A stretch of 12,679 bases of DNA, from assembly GCA_022712075.1 (NCBI GenBank), contig JALAHE010000282.1, positions 1 through 12,679 on the forward strand, given 5' to 3'. Below, one piece after another: positions 1 through 7,716 of this stretch. The stretch comes from Galactobacter sp. GTDB lineage: Bacteria > Actinomycetota > Actinomycetes > Actinomycetales > Micrococcaceae. The notes under the pieces were generated by a model, which worked only from the letters and a program-made list of their open reading frames with translations, searched no databases and was not told where the DNA came from. Position 1 is the stretch's first letter. Every line of letters begins with the position of its first letter. A program made the position numbers and the translations under genes.

Positions 1-15
1 CCCCCGCGGGCCTCC

Positions 16-54
16 GGGCCCCGCCCGGCCGCCCCCGCCGGGGGGGCGGGGCCC
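16..54 (-). terminator. GC-only hairpin(s) downstream of the GH3 gene
   Basis: Just past the GH3 stop codon, on the side where its transcription ends, an 11-bp perfect inverted repeat joins 16-26 (GGGCCCCGCCC) with 44-54 (GGGCGGGGCCC). An alternative 8-bp stem with a 5-nt loop uses 29-36 and 42-49, so the two structures exclude each other. Neither is followed by a T tract on the minus strand. Terminators without a U tract are common in high-GC actinobacteria, so a terminator role is reasonable but inferred. The first 80 bases are almost pure G/C, so chance pairing is also possible. Confidence 0.4.
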
Positions 55-88
55 CGGGCGGGGGGCGCGGGGGCCACCCGGTGTCGGG

Positions 89-3000
89 TTACTTGCAGCT
101 CGACGCCGCGTAGTCGACCTTCTGGGTGGAGGTCACGACGCGCCCGTCAACCGTGGCGGTGACGGTGATCGTTGCCTGCCCGGCGTCGACGGCCGCGAGG
201 CGCGTGGCGAACTGGTTGAAGGCGTTCTTGCCCGGGGCCACGCCGGTGAAGGACTTGGTACCGAACGGCGTGGAGATCTCCACGTCCAGCGGGACGCTGT
301 CCGTGTTCTTCACCGTGACGCCCACGAAGGCCTTGCCGGCGGTGCAACGGGGCTCGGCGGCGGGGACAACCGAGAGCTCGCGCTGCGGCGCGGGTGTCGT
401 GAACTGCAGGTTGTCGAAGTTCACGCCACCGCTATTGGCGAGGACCTTGACCTTGTTCAGCCCCTGATGAAGCTTCACGGTCTGGCCGGCCAGGCGGACC
501 CAGTTCTGCCAGCCTCCCGTGCCTCCGCCACGCACAAACGTGGTCTCGGTCTTCTCGTCCACGAGCACCGAGAACGAGATCTGGTCCAGGCCGCCGGCGG
601 CGGAACCACCGGAGATCTGCGGTGCCACGGTGTACTCGCCGGCGTGCGGCGCCTCGACGTTGTAGAGGAGGTACTGGCCGTTGGCCGTGTAGCCGACGTT
701 CTGGCCCGTGCAGGCGCCGGAGCAGTTTTCGAGCTGCAGCCCGGAGGTGCGGAAGAACGACTGGGTTGCCATCTTCAGCGTGGTGTTTCCGGTGGCGGCC
801 AGCTTGGTCACGGGAGCGGTCGGAACCGTCGGCGTCACCTCGGGCTCCGGCTTGACGTCGGAGAAGGTCACCGCGTCGTAGTTCACGTCGATCGGCACCA
901 TGGGCTGACCGGCGGTCGGCCCGCCGCCCTGGTCGGTGCTCGTGTTGGCCGCGCCGTGGAGGGACTGCAGGCCGAACTTCGGCTGGGCCATCTCCTTGGT
1001 GAAGGTGGTTCCCACCGGATTCCACGTGGCACCGCGGTCAACGCTCACCGCGAAGGTGTACACGCTCTTGGCCTTGGTGACGCGCAGCTGAACCGGCTGG
1101 CCAGGGGCCGGTGCGAGGGAGGCAGCGTTGATGCTGGTCTCCGCCGCGACGGCGCGGGTCTCGTTCTTCACGGTGAACTGCAGCGGGGTGGCCTGCTGCC
1201 CGTTCCAGTTGTTGTAGCCCAGGCGGAGCTGGAGGTAGTTGTCGGGATCCTGGAACACGACGACACCGAGCTGGTGGTAGGACTGGAAGGGGAGGCGGTC
1301 GTAGCTGAACTCGGTGACCGAGGTCCAGTCTCCGGCAGCGTTCTGCCACACCGTGTTCTTCTGGCCTCCGCCGTTCTGGTGCCAATCCCCCGCGTCCGTG
1401 GTGATCTGGACGCTTCCGTCCTTCTTTACGAGCTTGGAGGTGGGGGCATCGACGGTCCATTCCTTCTTCAGGGCCTCACCCGAGAAGTCGTCGGCCACGG
1501 GGGAGATCGGCTTCACCGGCGGAACCACCGTAAAGACATAGTCGCGACGATGCGCGTCGGTGTCGGCGCGCAGGATGATGCGGTTGCCGTCACGGATCTG
1601 CTTGACCGTGACGCCCTCCGGGGCCACGACCTTGTCGATGGTGATCTGATCGGCCGTGAACTTATCCAGGGTGTAGTTGTACGTGGTCTCGTAGAAGGGC
1701 AGGAACGGCGAGCCGTTCACGTTGACCGAACGGATGAGCGCCTTCTGCGTGCCCTCGGGCTGCGGGAGGTTCGCGTCATCTGACCAGTAGATGCGGTAGC
1801 GGGACTGCGCGCCGTCGGCAGCGACCACAAGGATCGTGGCGTACGGCGAGCCGGCGCTGGCCTGCGTAATCGTTGCAGTGGCGCCGTTGGCGGCCACCGC
1901 CGCGACCTTGGGGAAGGTCGTGAGGTCCTTGGAGTACACGGTGTACTCGAGTGTGGACGGGCTGAAACCGCTGACGGACTTGCCGTCGAGGGTCAGCGAG
2001 GTGAGCTGCGGTGCTGCGGCCAGCTCGGGCTGATCCACCTCGAACCACTGGGTCGGGGAGTAATCGGCCAGGGGCAGCTGGTGCGCCTTGCGGAAGGTCG
2101 AGGACTTCATCGCGAAGTCCAGGGTGACCTTGGCGGAGCGCTGGACCTCACCGAGGTTCAGGTTGCCGGCGTTGACGGCCGCGACCGGGCTGCCCTCCGT
2201 CAGATTCCGCTCGCCCGGCATCAGGACGTCGACGCCGGAACGGATGCGGCAGGCGTTTCCGCCCAGGGTGGTGGGCTTCAGGGAGATGTCGGAGCAGAGC
2301 TCGTTCTGGATCCACCAGTCGGTCATCACCACGCCGTCCCAGCCCCACTGATCGCGGAGGATCGTCGTGGCCAGGTCGAAGTTCTGGTGCGCCCACGAAC
2401 CGTTGACCCGGTTGTAAGCGGTCATGATGTGATCCGGCTTGGCGGACTTCATGACCATCTCGAAGCCCTTGAGGTAGATCTCGCGCTGGGCGCGCTCGGA
2501 CACGCGGGAGTCGTTGCGGTTGCGGTTGACTTCCTGATTGTTCGCGGCGAAGTGCTTCGGGGTCGCGGAGACGCCCTGCGACTGCAGGCCGCGCGTCGTC
2601 GCGGCACCCATGGAGCCCGTGAGGATGGGATCCTCGGAGAAGTACTCGAAGTTTCGACCGGCCAACGGGTGGCGGACGATGTTCATGCCGGGCGCGAGCA
2701 GCGCGTCCGAACCATTGAGGAGCATCTCCTGCCCGACGCCGGCGTAGAGCTGCTCAACGAGACGGTCGTTCCACGTCGAAGCCAGGAGCGTGCCGATGGG
2801 GAGCAGGGAGGCCGGGGCCGTCATGCGGATGCCGGAGGGGCCGTCGGTCGTGGACATCGCGGGGATCCCGTAGGTGTCCCGCAGGGTGGTGTTGACGCCG
2901 CCGTAGACAGACGCATTACCGGGAATGCCGAAGCTGTGGCCCATGGGGCCCGCGCCGGAGGTGAGATCCACGAGGTTCTGCAGGCTGAGCTGCGCGATGA

Positions 3001-4555
3001 ACTCGTCCATGGTCTTCTTGCCGGAGTAAACATCGATGAGGTCGATGCCCTTGTCGCCCTGACCGGACGGAAGGGTCGGGGCCTTCTCGGCAATGTGGGA
3101 CTCGATGCGCGGCTTGAGCTGGTTCGCCTTCTCCACGGGGACCGGCTGGTCCGTCGTCAGCTTCGTGGCGCCGTCGGTTCCCTCGCCGGCGTGCCAGCGA
3201 TTGAAGGCGCTACGCGGGGCGGAGGCCTGCTCCAGCTGCTCGGTGACGCGAGTCGCGGGCTCCGAATGGGAACCGACCTTCGTTGCGGCGCGCACGTCGC
3301 TACCCACATACAGCGGGTAGTCGCCGGCCTCGAGGACCCAGGCGGACTCGTGGCCGGTGTACCCGCCGTCGTCGTAGGACGCCAGCTCGGAGACGGGGAA
3401 CGTCAGGGAGACGGTCTCGCTTGCACCCGGCTGCAGGGGCGAGGTCTTGGCGTAGGAGACCAGCGACTTCGCCGCCTTGCCGAGCTTGCCCTGGGGTGCG
3501 CCGTAGTAGACCTGGACGACCTCCTTGCCGCGGGCTTGGCCGGTGTTGGTGACCTTGGCCTGCACGGTGATCTTGCCGTCCTTCTCCGAGACCTGGCCGG
3601 TCTCGGTCTTGAAGGAGGTGTAGCTCAGGCCGTAGCCGAACGGGTAGAGGACCTTGTCCTGCGCAAAGGTCTCAAAGTAGCGGTAGCCGACGAAGATGTC
3701 CTCGGCGTAGTTGTTGAACTCGCGGTTGCCGAAGTTGGCGTGGCTCGGGTAGTCCGAGAGCTTCTTGGCGATCGTCTGGGGCAGCTTGCCCGAGGGGGAC
3801 TCGTCGCCGGAGAGCACGTCTGCGACGGCCGTTCCGGCCTCCATGCCGCCCTGCCAGGCGTAGAGCACGGAGTCGATGTTGGGGTAGTCGGCCTGCCAGC
3901 TCATGTCGATGAGGTTGCCCGTGTTGAGCACCACCACGATCTTCTGGAAGTTGGCGTTGACCTTGGCCAGCATGTCCTTTTCGGCGGCCGTGAGGCGGTA
4001 GCTGCCCTCAGTATCGCTCGACTCGCGGTCCTCGCCGGCCGAGCGGCCGATGACCACCACTGCCGTGTCCGATGCTGCCGCGGCGTCGCGAACCTGGACG
4101 TCGGTGAGGGGCATCTCAGGGTAGCTCGTGGGCCAGTTGCCCCACGAACCGTCGCTCGGCTTGTTGGCGTCGGCCCACGTCTTGTACGTGGAGGCCAGGG
4201 TTTCGTTGACGGAGATGCCGGGGTTCTTGCGCAGGCCGTCGATGAGGTTCGTGCGGTACGGCGTCTTGACGTCGCCGCCGGAACCGTAGCCCACGGCGAA
4301 GTAGTTCACCTGCACGCGACCGAAGACCGAGACCTTCCGGTTGGCGGAGAGCGGCAGGACGTTGTTGTCGTTCTGGAGCATCACGATGCCCTCGGCCGCC
4401 GCTGCCCTCGAGAGCCCCGAAAGTCCGGGCTGCAGGGCGGCCTCGGCCGTCCCCGCCGGGGGAGTGGTGATGAGGAGGAAGCTTGCCGCGAGTGTTGAGG
4501 TCAGTAGGGCGGCCGCTCGGGCGCGGCCTTGTCTTCTCGGCTGGGTGGTGGTCAT
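89..4555 (-). CDS. Secreted multidomain glycoside hydrolase family 3 enzyme with swapped catalytic domains
   Basis: This is a probable exo-acting beta-glycosidase that removes sugars from the non-reducing ends of plant-type or other polysaccharides outside the cell. The ATG at 4555 is preferred because AAGGA lies 6 nt upstream; an in-frame start 12 codons earlier lacks such a site. Numbering from this ATG (1488 aa): signal peptide about 1-40 (basic RRQGRAR, hydrophobic stretch, AEA cleavage site); GH3 alpha/beta-sandwich domain about 43-300 with the AAAEGIVMLQND opening; FnIII-like about 325-420; TIM barrel about 505-820 with DGPSGIR, KHF and VVMTDWW, the Asp near 746 being the expected nucleophile. 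The acid/base is probably an acidic residue in the SAGEDRE stretch near 172-178, unproven. Then come two Ig/cadherin-like modules (about 848-1012), a concanavalin-like domain (about 1018-1234), a CBM6-like domain (about 1250-1388) and a C-terminal beta domain with Cys near both ends. Ordinary GH3 enzymes run barrel first; the reversed order is known from Butyrivibrio fibrisolvens BglA-type enzymes. No sorting motif is seen, so it is probably released. Substrate (glucoside, xyloside, arabinoside) is not decidable here. Confidence 0.93.
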   Translation of the reverse strand: MTTTQPRRQGRARAAALLTSTLAASFLLITTPPAGTAEAALQPGLSGLSRAAAAEGIVMLQNDNNVLPLSANRKVSVFGRVQVNYFAVGYGSGGDVKTPYRTNLIDGLRKNPGISVNETLASTYKTWADANKPSDGSWGNWPTSYPEMPLTDVQVRDAAAASDTAVVVIGRSAGEDRESSDTEGSYRLTAAEKDMLAKVNANFQKIVVVLNTGNLIDMSWQADYPNIDSVLYAWQGGMEAGTAVADVLSGDESPSGKLPQTIAKKLSDYPSHANFGNREFNNYAEDIFVGYRYFETFAQDKVLYPFGYGLSYTSFKTETGQVSEKDGKITVQAKVTNTGQARGKEVVQVYYGAPQGKLGKAAKSLVSYAKTSPLQPGASETVSLTFPVSELASYDDGGYTGHESAWVLEAGDYPLYVGSDVRAATKVGSHSEPATRVTEQLEQASAPRSAFNRWHAGEGTDGATKLTTDQPVPVEKANQLKPRIESHIAEKAPTLPSGQGDKGIDLIDVYSGKKTMDEFIAQLSLQNLVDLTSGAGPMGHSFGIPGNASVYGGVNTTLRDTYGIPAMSTTDGPSGIRMTAPASLLPIGTLLASTWNDRLVEQLYAGVGQEMLLNGSDALLAPGMNIVRHPLAGRNFEYFSEDPILTGSMGAATTRGLQSQGVSATPKHFAANNQEVNRNRNDSRVSERAQREIYLKGFEMVMKSAKPDHIMTAYNRVNGSWAHQNFDLATTILRDQWGWDGVVMTDWWIQNELCSDISLKPTTLGGNACRIRSGVDVLMPGERNLTEGSPVAAVNAGNLNLGEVQRSAKVTLDFAMKSSTFRKAHQLPLADYSPTQWFEVDQPELAAAPQLTSLTLDGKSVSGFSPSTLEYTVYSKDLTTFPKVAAVAANGATATITQASAGSPYATILVVAADGAQSRYRIYWSDDANLPQPEGTQKALIRSVNVNGSPFLPFYETTYNYTLDKFTADQITIDKVVAPEGVTVKQIRDGNRIILRADTDAHRRDYVFTVVPPVKPISPVADDFSGEALKKEWTVDAPTSKLVKKDGSVQITTDAGDWHQNGGGQKNTVWQNAAGDWTSVTEFSYDRLPFQSYHQLGVVVFQDPDNYLQLRLGYNNWNGQQATPLQFTVKNETRAVAAETSINAASLAPAPGQPVQLRVTKAKSVYTFAVSVDRGATWNPVGTTFTKEMAQPKFGLQSLHGAANTSTDQGGGPTAGQPMVPIDVNYDAVTFSDVKPEPEVTPTVPTAPVTKLAATGNTTLKMATQSFFRTSGLQLENCSGACTGQNVGYTANGQYLLYNVEAPHAGEYTVAPQISGGSAAGGLDQISFSVLVDEKTETTFVRGGGTGGWQNWVRLAGQTVKLHQGLNKVKVLANSGGVNFDNLQFTTPAPQRELSVVPAAEPRCTAGKAFVGVTVKNTDSVPLDVEISTPFGTKSFTGVAPGKNAFNQFATRLAAVDAGQATITVTATVDGRVVTSTQKVDYAASSCK

Positions 4556-4697
4556 TGCACGTCCTTGGGGTAGTGACGGGGCATCGGCCACCGCTGCTGG
4601 GCGTCCGCCGCTGAGCTGCCGGGGCGGTCACGGAGGGGCCGACTGGGGCGGAACCGACTCCACGCACCCCGCATCCGCGACCCCTCGCCTGTGCGGT

Positions 4698-4772
4698 GGG
4701 TCACAGCACATGCGTGTCGCCGACATGAGCGCGTGAAACAGAATTTCTCCGATTCCACTCCTAATGTGACCC
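4698..4772. repeat. Separated 8-bp inverted repeat GGGTCACA / TGTGACCC
   Basis: GGGTCACA at 4698-4705 is exactly matched by its reverse complement at 4765-4772, 59 nt apart. The right copy sits at or just past the predicted GH3 transcription start. TGTGA is also the half-site of Crp/GlxR-type regulators, but there is no TGTGA-N6-TCACA arrangement here. A looping operator pair is a possibility; coincidence cannot be excluded. Confidence 0.3.
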
Positions 4773-4777
4773 GAATA

Positions 4778-4807
4778 ACACTAAGCAGGCGCCCCGAGTG
4801 GCGTCAA
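4778..4807 (-). promoter_or_regulatory. Candidate promoter for the GH3 gene
   Basis: On the minus strand, TTGACG (4807-4802) matches five of six -35 consensus bases. It is followed 18 nt later by TAGTGT (4783-4778), which has the conserved TA....T of the -10 box. Transcription would start near 4770 and give a leader of about 215 nt before the ATG at 4555. Confidence 0.45.
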
Positions 4808-4860
4808 TAGATCCATTTATGGCGAATTGATCGCGAGAATGGCGAGCAAGGCGGCACATT

Positions 4861-4897
4861 TTTATCCAAAACTGGACTAAAACTGGTCTCGAACTGT
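4861..4897 (+). promoter_or_regulatory. Probable operator: three phased ACTG repeats and an overlapping dyad
   Basis: AAAACTGG occurs at 4868-4875 and again at 4879-4886, and a third core AACTG is at 4892-4896. The cores start at 4870, 4881 and 4892, exactly 11 bp apart, so they lie on about the same face of the helix. The first two repeats overlap an imperfect dyad TTTATCCA (4861-4868) / TGGACTAAA (4873-4881) with one bulged base. The block ends 3 nt before the proposed -10 box of the ROK gene. This is where an autoregulating ROK repressor, or its activator, would bind. The repeats are seen directly; the binding protein is inferred. Confidence 0.5.
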
Positions 4898-4899
4898 TC

Positions 4900-4905
4900 T
4901 AAGCT
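4900..4905 (+). promoter_or_regulatory. -10 box TAAGCT of a leaderless-type promoter (ROK gene)
   Basis: TAAGCT has the conserved TA....T of an actinobacterial -10 box and ends 6 nt before the ATG at 4912. The transcript would therefore start at or beside the start codon. No Shine-Dalgarno-like purine run exists between it and the ATG, which agrees with a leaderless mRNA. There is no clear -35 box; the phased repeats occupy that place. Confidence 0.4.
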
Positions 4906-4911
4906 CTCTGC

Positions 4912-6063
4912 ATGTCCACGAAGACCATGGGGGCCGGGCGCGGGCGCGCCGCCGACCTCCTCCTGCAGCTGATCAACACCGCGCCCGAGCTCACGCGGAC
5001 CGATCTGGTCGAGCGCTCCGGGCTGTCGTCGAGCACCGTTGCGCAGGTCGTTTCGCGGCTCGTCGACGACGGGCTCGTCGCCGAAACCGTGCGGGGCAAG
5101 GGACCCGGGACGGGTAGTGGCCGCCCAGCGCGCACGCTGTCTATCGTTCCGCAAGGGACGGTGGTGGGTGCCGTGGACTTCGGACACCGACGCGTCCGGG
5201 TGGCCCTCGGAGATGACGCCGGCCAGGTGCTTGGCGAGGTGAAACTCCACATCGATGTGGACCTTCGGGCCCGTGAGGCCATGGAGTTGGCCGGGCGCTA
5301 CCTGCATCAGCTCGTGAAGGACCTTGCCGTCAAGCACCCGTCGCTCGTCGTGGCCGGCATCCCGGGGCCGCTGGACGGTGAGACGGGGCAGGTGTGCTCG
5401 CCGACCATCCTGTCCAGCTGGGTCGGGCTCGAACCGAAGCGCGAACTCGAGTCCTACCTGGGCACCACGGTGCACGTGGAGAACGACGCCGTGCTCGGCG
5501 CCTGGGGCGAGCTGCACGGCCGCGAGGGGCGCGCGCTCGAGGACTTTGTCTACATCAAGGTGTCGAACGGCGTGGGTGCGGCGATGGTCATGCGCGGAGA
5601 GGTGTACCGCGGATCCAGGGGGCTGGCCGGCGAGATCGGCCACACGCGCCTGTCCGGGCACAACGAACTCTGCCGCTGCGGGGGGCGGGGATGCCTTGAA
5701 ACCGTGGTGACGCTTTCGGCCGTGACGGAGGAGCTGCGATACACGCACCCGCAGCTCGACCCCCAGCACATCCGGCTGGCCGAGCTGACCGATCCCACGG
5801 CGCACCGCATCCTCGAGGAGAGCGGCCGCACCCTGGGCGTCGTGCTCGCCCCGTTGTGCAATCTGCTGAACCCAGCGGCCGTGGTTCTCGGCGGCGAACT
5901 CGGGGCCTCCGGTGAGCCCTTTGTGCGCGGGGTGCGGGCCTCGGTCCATCGCTTTGCCCTCCCCGGTAGCTCGGCCGAGGTCGAGTTGGCCGCCTCGGTG
6001 TGGGGCGAGCGCGCCGAGCTCATGGGTGCCTTGGTGATGGCCGGACAGATGGCCCGCGTCTAG
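4912..6063 (+). CDS. ROK-family transcriptional regulator
   Basis: This is a NagC/XylR-type regulator of 383 residues, the usual length for the repressor branch of the family. An N-terminal winged helix-turn-helix spans about 12-62 (TRTDLVERSGLSSSTVAQVVSRLVDDGLV). It is followed by a sugar-kinase-like ROK domain (about 84-380) with the GIPGPLDGETG segment and VENDAVLGAWGE, which keeps the Asp corresponding to the kinase catalytic residue. The zinc-site signature is present: His244 in EIGHTRLS, then CRCGGRGCLE with Cys254, Cys256 and Cys261. The ATP-binding DxGxT motif of ROK kinases is altered to DFGHRR, so a sensor role is more likely than a kinase role. It is divergent from the GH3 gene, and the phased repeats lie just upstream. 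The likely job is sugar-responsive control of itself and the exoenzyme; the ligand is unknown. A second in-frame ATG exists 5 codons downstream. Confidence 0.92.
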   Translation: MSTKTMGAGRGRAADLLLQLINTAPELTRTDLVERSGLSSSTVAQVVSRLVDDGLVAETVRGKGPGTGSGRPARTLSIVPQGTVVGAVDFGHRRVRVALGDDAGQVLGEVKLHIDVDLRAREAMELAGRYLHQLVKDLAVKHPSLVVAGIPGPLDGETGQVCSPTILSSWVGLEPKRELESYLGTTVHVENDAVLGAWGELHGREGRALEDFVYIKVSNGVGAAMVMRGEVYRGSRGLAGEIGHTRLSGHNELCRCGGRGCLETVVTLSAVTEELRYTHPQLDPQHIRLAELTDPTAHRILEESGRTLGVVLAPLCNLLNPAAVVLGGELGASGEPFVRGVRASVHRFALPGSSAEVELAASVWGERAELMGALVMAGQMARV

Positions 6064-6191
6064 TTGCACCTCGTCCTGCGCAGCCGCCGGGATTTACCGC
6101 CGCGGGGCGCGTGATCCCCAGGGACGTGGACTACCTCCGCGCTACGCATAACGGGCAGGTGACGAATGGCGTTTTGCCTCCTGTGTGGGGG

Positions 6192-6206
6192 CGTTTCTCT
6201 GAAACG
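6192..6206. promoter_or_regulatory. Short perfect inverted repeat upstream of the surface-protein gene
   Basis: CGTTTC (6192-6197) and GAAACG (6201-6206) are perfect complements around the 3-nt spacer TCT. The repeat lies 42 nt before the ATG at 6248, where an operator or a leader hairpin could sit. TTGCCT at 6174-6179 could be a -35 box, but I cannot find a good -10 partner. It is too short to be sure it is not chance. Confidence 0.3.
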
Positions 6207-6247
6207 ATGATGGCACTACACACGCCGCGCCGTTGCCGAGGAGCACC

Positions 6248-7705
6248 ATGTCCCGCCCTGCCACCCGTCGAGCCCTTTCCGTCACCTCCGCAGCGGCCTT
6301 GGGGGCCGCGCTGACGCTGGCCCCCGCGGCGGGGGCGATGGCCGACGACGACGCGGCGGCGTCCCTCGCTGCAGCCTCGGCTTCGGCTCCCGCGGCGGCC
6401 CCGGCGCCCGCGGTTTCGGTGGCTCCGGTTGCTCCGGCCGTTGACGCTGCGCCCGCCTCAACCCCCGCGGCCGCCGTCGCGAACGAGGCCCCGGCGGCTC
6501 CCGCCGCTCCTGCCGTGCCCGAGGCGCCCGCGGCTCCTGCCGCGCCTTCGGAGGCGGCCTCTGCGACCCCGGCCGGCGAGGCCGCGGAGAGCCCCGTCCC
6601 CTCGGCGTCGACGGACTCCTCTTCGGAAGAGGCCTCCGTCCCCGCCTCCGAGGAGCCGGAGGCCCCGGCCACGAGCGCCCCCGCCGGTGACGGCGCCGCC
6701 GGCGATTCCGAGACGCCCGCCGCCGAGACGCCCGCCTCCGCGGTGCCCGCGGCTGGCACCGGTGCGCCCGGGGACGTCGCGCCGTCCCAGGAGCAGGGCG
6801 GCTCCCAGGCCGACGCCTCCGGCGTCCCGTCCGCCGACGCGTCGTCGTCCGTTCCCTCCGCCGAGGTCGCGGCTGAGGCCGCCCCGGCCGCGGACGCCGA
6901 GCCCGCCGACGCGGCCGATCCCTTCGCCGCGCTGAACCCGCTCGCGGCCCGCGCCCTCGCGCCGAGCGCCGGCATCGAGCTGCCGGCGGAGGCGACCTCG
7001 ACCACCGAGGCGAATCAGGCCCAGGCCGACGCGGCCGCGGCCGAGGAATCCGGCGCCACGATCGATCCGGCGCTGCGCGAGGAGTACCTGCAGGACCTCA
7101 AGGAGCGCTTCCCGAAGAGCGACCCGAAGCACGTTGCCTCGCTCAGCGACGACGATCTCGTGACGCTCGCGATGATCGACGACGCCATGACGCGGATCCA
7201 GACCGAGGACGAGGCCATCGGCTTCTTCCTGTCCGAGGATGCGCTGACCTTCCTCGACCTGCTTTTCGGCGCGGAGACCACCGACTCCTACAACGATGCG
7301 ATCGAGGCGTATCTGTCCGGCGGCTCCCGCGCCGAGCTGGCCGCGTGGTACCGCGCGACCTTCGGCGCCGATGCTGACGCCGCGGCCGACTTCGCGCGCT
7401 CCATCGCCTCCGCGCTGGACGAGGAGTCCGGCGTCGACGACCCCGACACCACGCCGGGCAAGCCTGCGAAGCCGGTGTCCGTGACAAAGCCCGCCAAGCC
7501 CGTGCCGGCCAAGCCGGCCAAGCCGGCCACGGCCGCACCGAGCAAGGCCGCCGAGGTGGCCAAGGCCGCGCCCGTCGCCAAGCCGGTGCCGACCGAGGGG
7601 CTGGCCCAGACCGGCTTCGAGGGCTTCGGCGCCGCGGGCCTGGGCGTCCTGGCGCTGCTGGCCGGCGGCCTCGCGACGGTCGCCGCGCGCCGCGTGCGCT
7701 ACTGA
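6248..7705 (+). CDS. LAXTG cell-wall-anchored Ala/Pro-rich surface protein
   Basis: This is a secreted protein of 485 residues probably fixed to the peptidoglycan by a sortase. The ATG at 6248 has GAGGAG 4 nt upstream; a TTG 5 codons earlier lacks a ribosome site. The signal peptide is about 1-32 (ATRRAL, hydrophobic core, AGAMA then DDD). Residues 33-225 are low-complexity Ala/Pro/Ser/Glu with APAAPA-type strings, a flexible and possibly glycosylated stalk. Residues about 270-397 look like a compact, acidic, mostly helical domain (EEYLQDLKERFPKSD, DDDLVTLAMIDDAMTRI, AELAAWYRATFG) that I do not recognise. Then comes a Lys-Pro-Ala region (about 404-448) suited to crossing the wall. The end is LAQTG (452-456), a hydrophobic segment (459-479) and the basic tail ARRVRY. 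LAXTG is the motif described for class E sortases of actinobacteria. No sortase gene is in the window. The role (adhesion, wall structure) is unknown. Confidence 0.88.
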   Translation: MSRPATRRALSVTSAAALGAALTLAPAAGAMADDDAAASLAAASASAPAAAPAPAVSVAPVAPAVDAAPASTPAAAVANEAPAAPAAPAVPEAPAAPAAPSEAASATPAGEAAESPVPSASTDSSSEEASVPASEEPEAPATSAPAGDGAAGDSETPAAETPASAVPAAGTGAPGDVAPSQEQGGSQADASGVPSADASSSVPSAEVAAEAAPAADAEPADAADPFAALNPLAARALAPSAGIELPAEATSTTEANQAQADAAAAEESGATIDPALREEYLQDLKERFPKSDPKHVASLSDDDLVTLAMIDDAMTRIQTEDEAIGFFLSEDALTFLDLLFGAETTDSYNDAIEAYLSGGSRAELAAWYRATFGADADAAADFARSIASALDEESGVDDPDTTPGKPAKPVSVTKPAKPVPAKPAKPATAAPSKAAEVAKAAPVAKPVPTEGLAQTGFEGFGAAGLGVLALLAGGLATVAARRVRY

Positions 7706-7716
7706 TCCCACCGAGT

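Larger units (their letters stand above)
4556..4911. other. Divergent intergenic region between GH3 and ROK genes
   Basis: These 356 bases contain no supportable gene. The half near the regulator (about 4730-4911) is clearly more AT-rich than the surroundings and holds a candidate minus-strand promoter, a dyad plus phased repeats, and the regulator promoter, each listed separately. A short dyad CCAT-TT-ATGG (4813-4822) lies directly upstream of the GH3 -35 box and could be an operator half. The GH3-proximal 215 bases would be a long 5' untranslated leader if the promoter call is right. I recognise no riboswitch in it. Confidence 0.7.

Noticed and set aside
467..1783. 438-codon plus-strand open frame opposite the GH3 C-terminal modules
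   Set aside because: Antisense shadow with the same biased composition and no domain; the minus-strand frame encodes recognisable lectin-like and CBM6-like modules.
2081..4498. 805-codon open frame on the plus strand opposite the GH3 gene
   Set aside because: It lies wholly antisense to a protein with clear GH3 motifs. The translation is low-complexity Gly/Val/Arg/Leu without recognisable domains; it is a by-product of strong GC3 bias.
4430..4555. Twin-arginine (Tat) export signal on the GH3 enzyme
   Set aside because: The N-terminus has RRQGRAR but not the RRxFLK-type motif, so an ordinary Sec signal is more likely.
4804..6069. 421-codon minus-strand open frame opposite the ROK gene
   Set aside because: Antisense to a complete ROK regulator; His/Gly/Leu-rich with no family resemblance.
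7491..7600. Histone H1-like or nucleoid-binding Lys-Pro-Ala tail in the surface protein
   Set aside because: The KPAKPA stretch looks like such tails, but it sits just before an LAQTG sorting signal, a membrane segment and a basic end, so it is a wall-spanning region.
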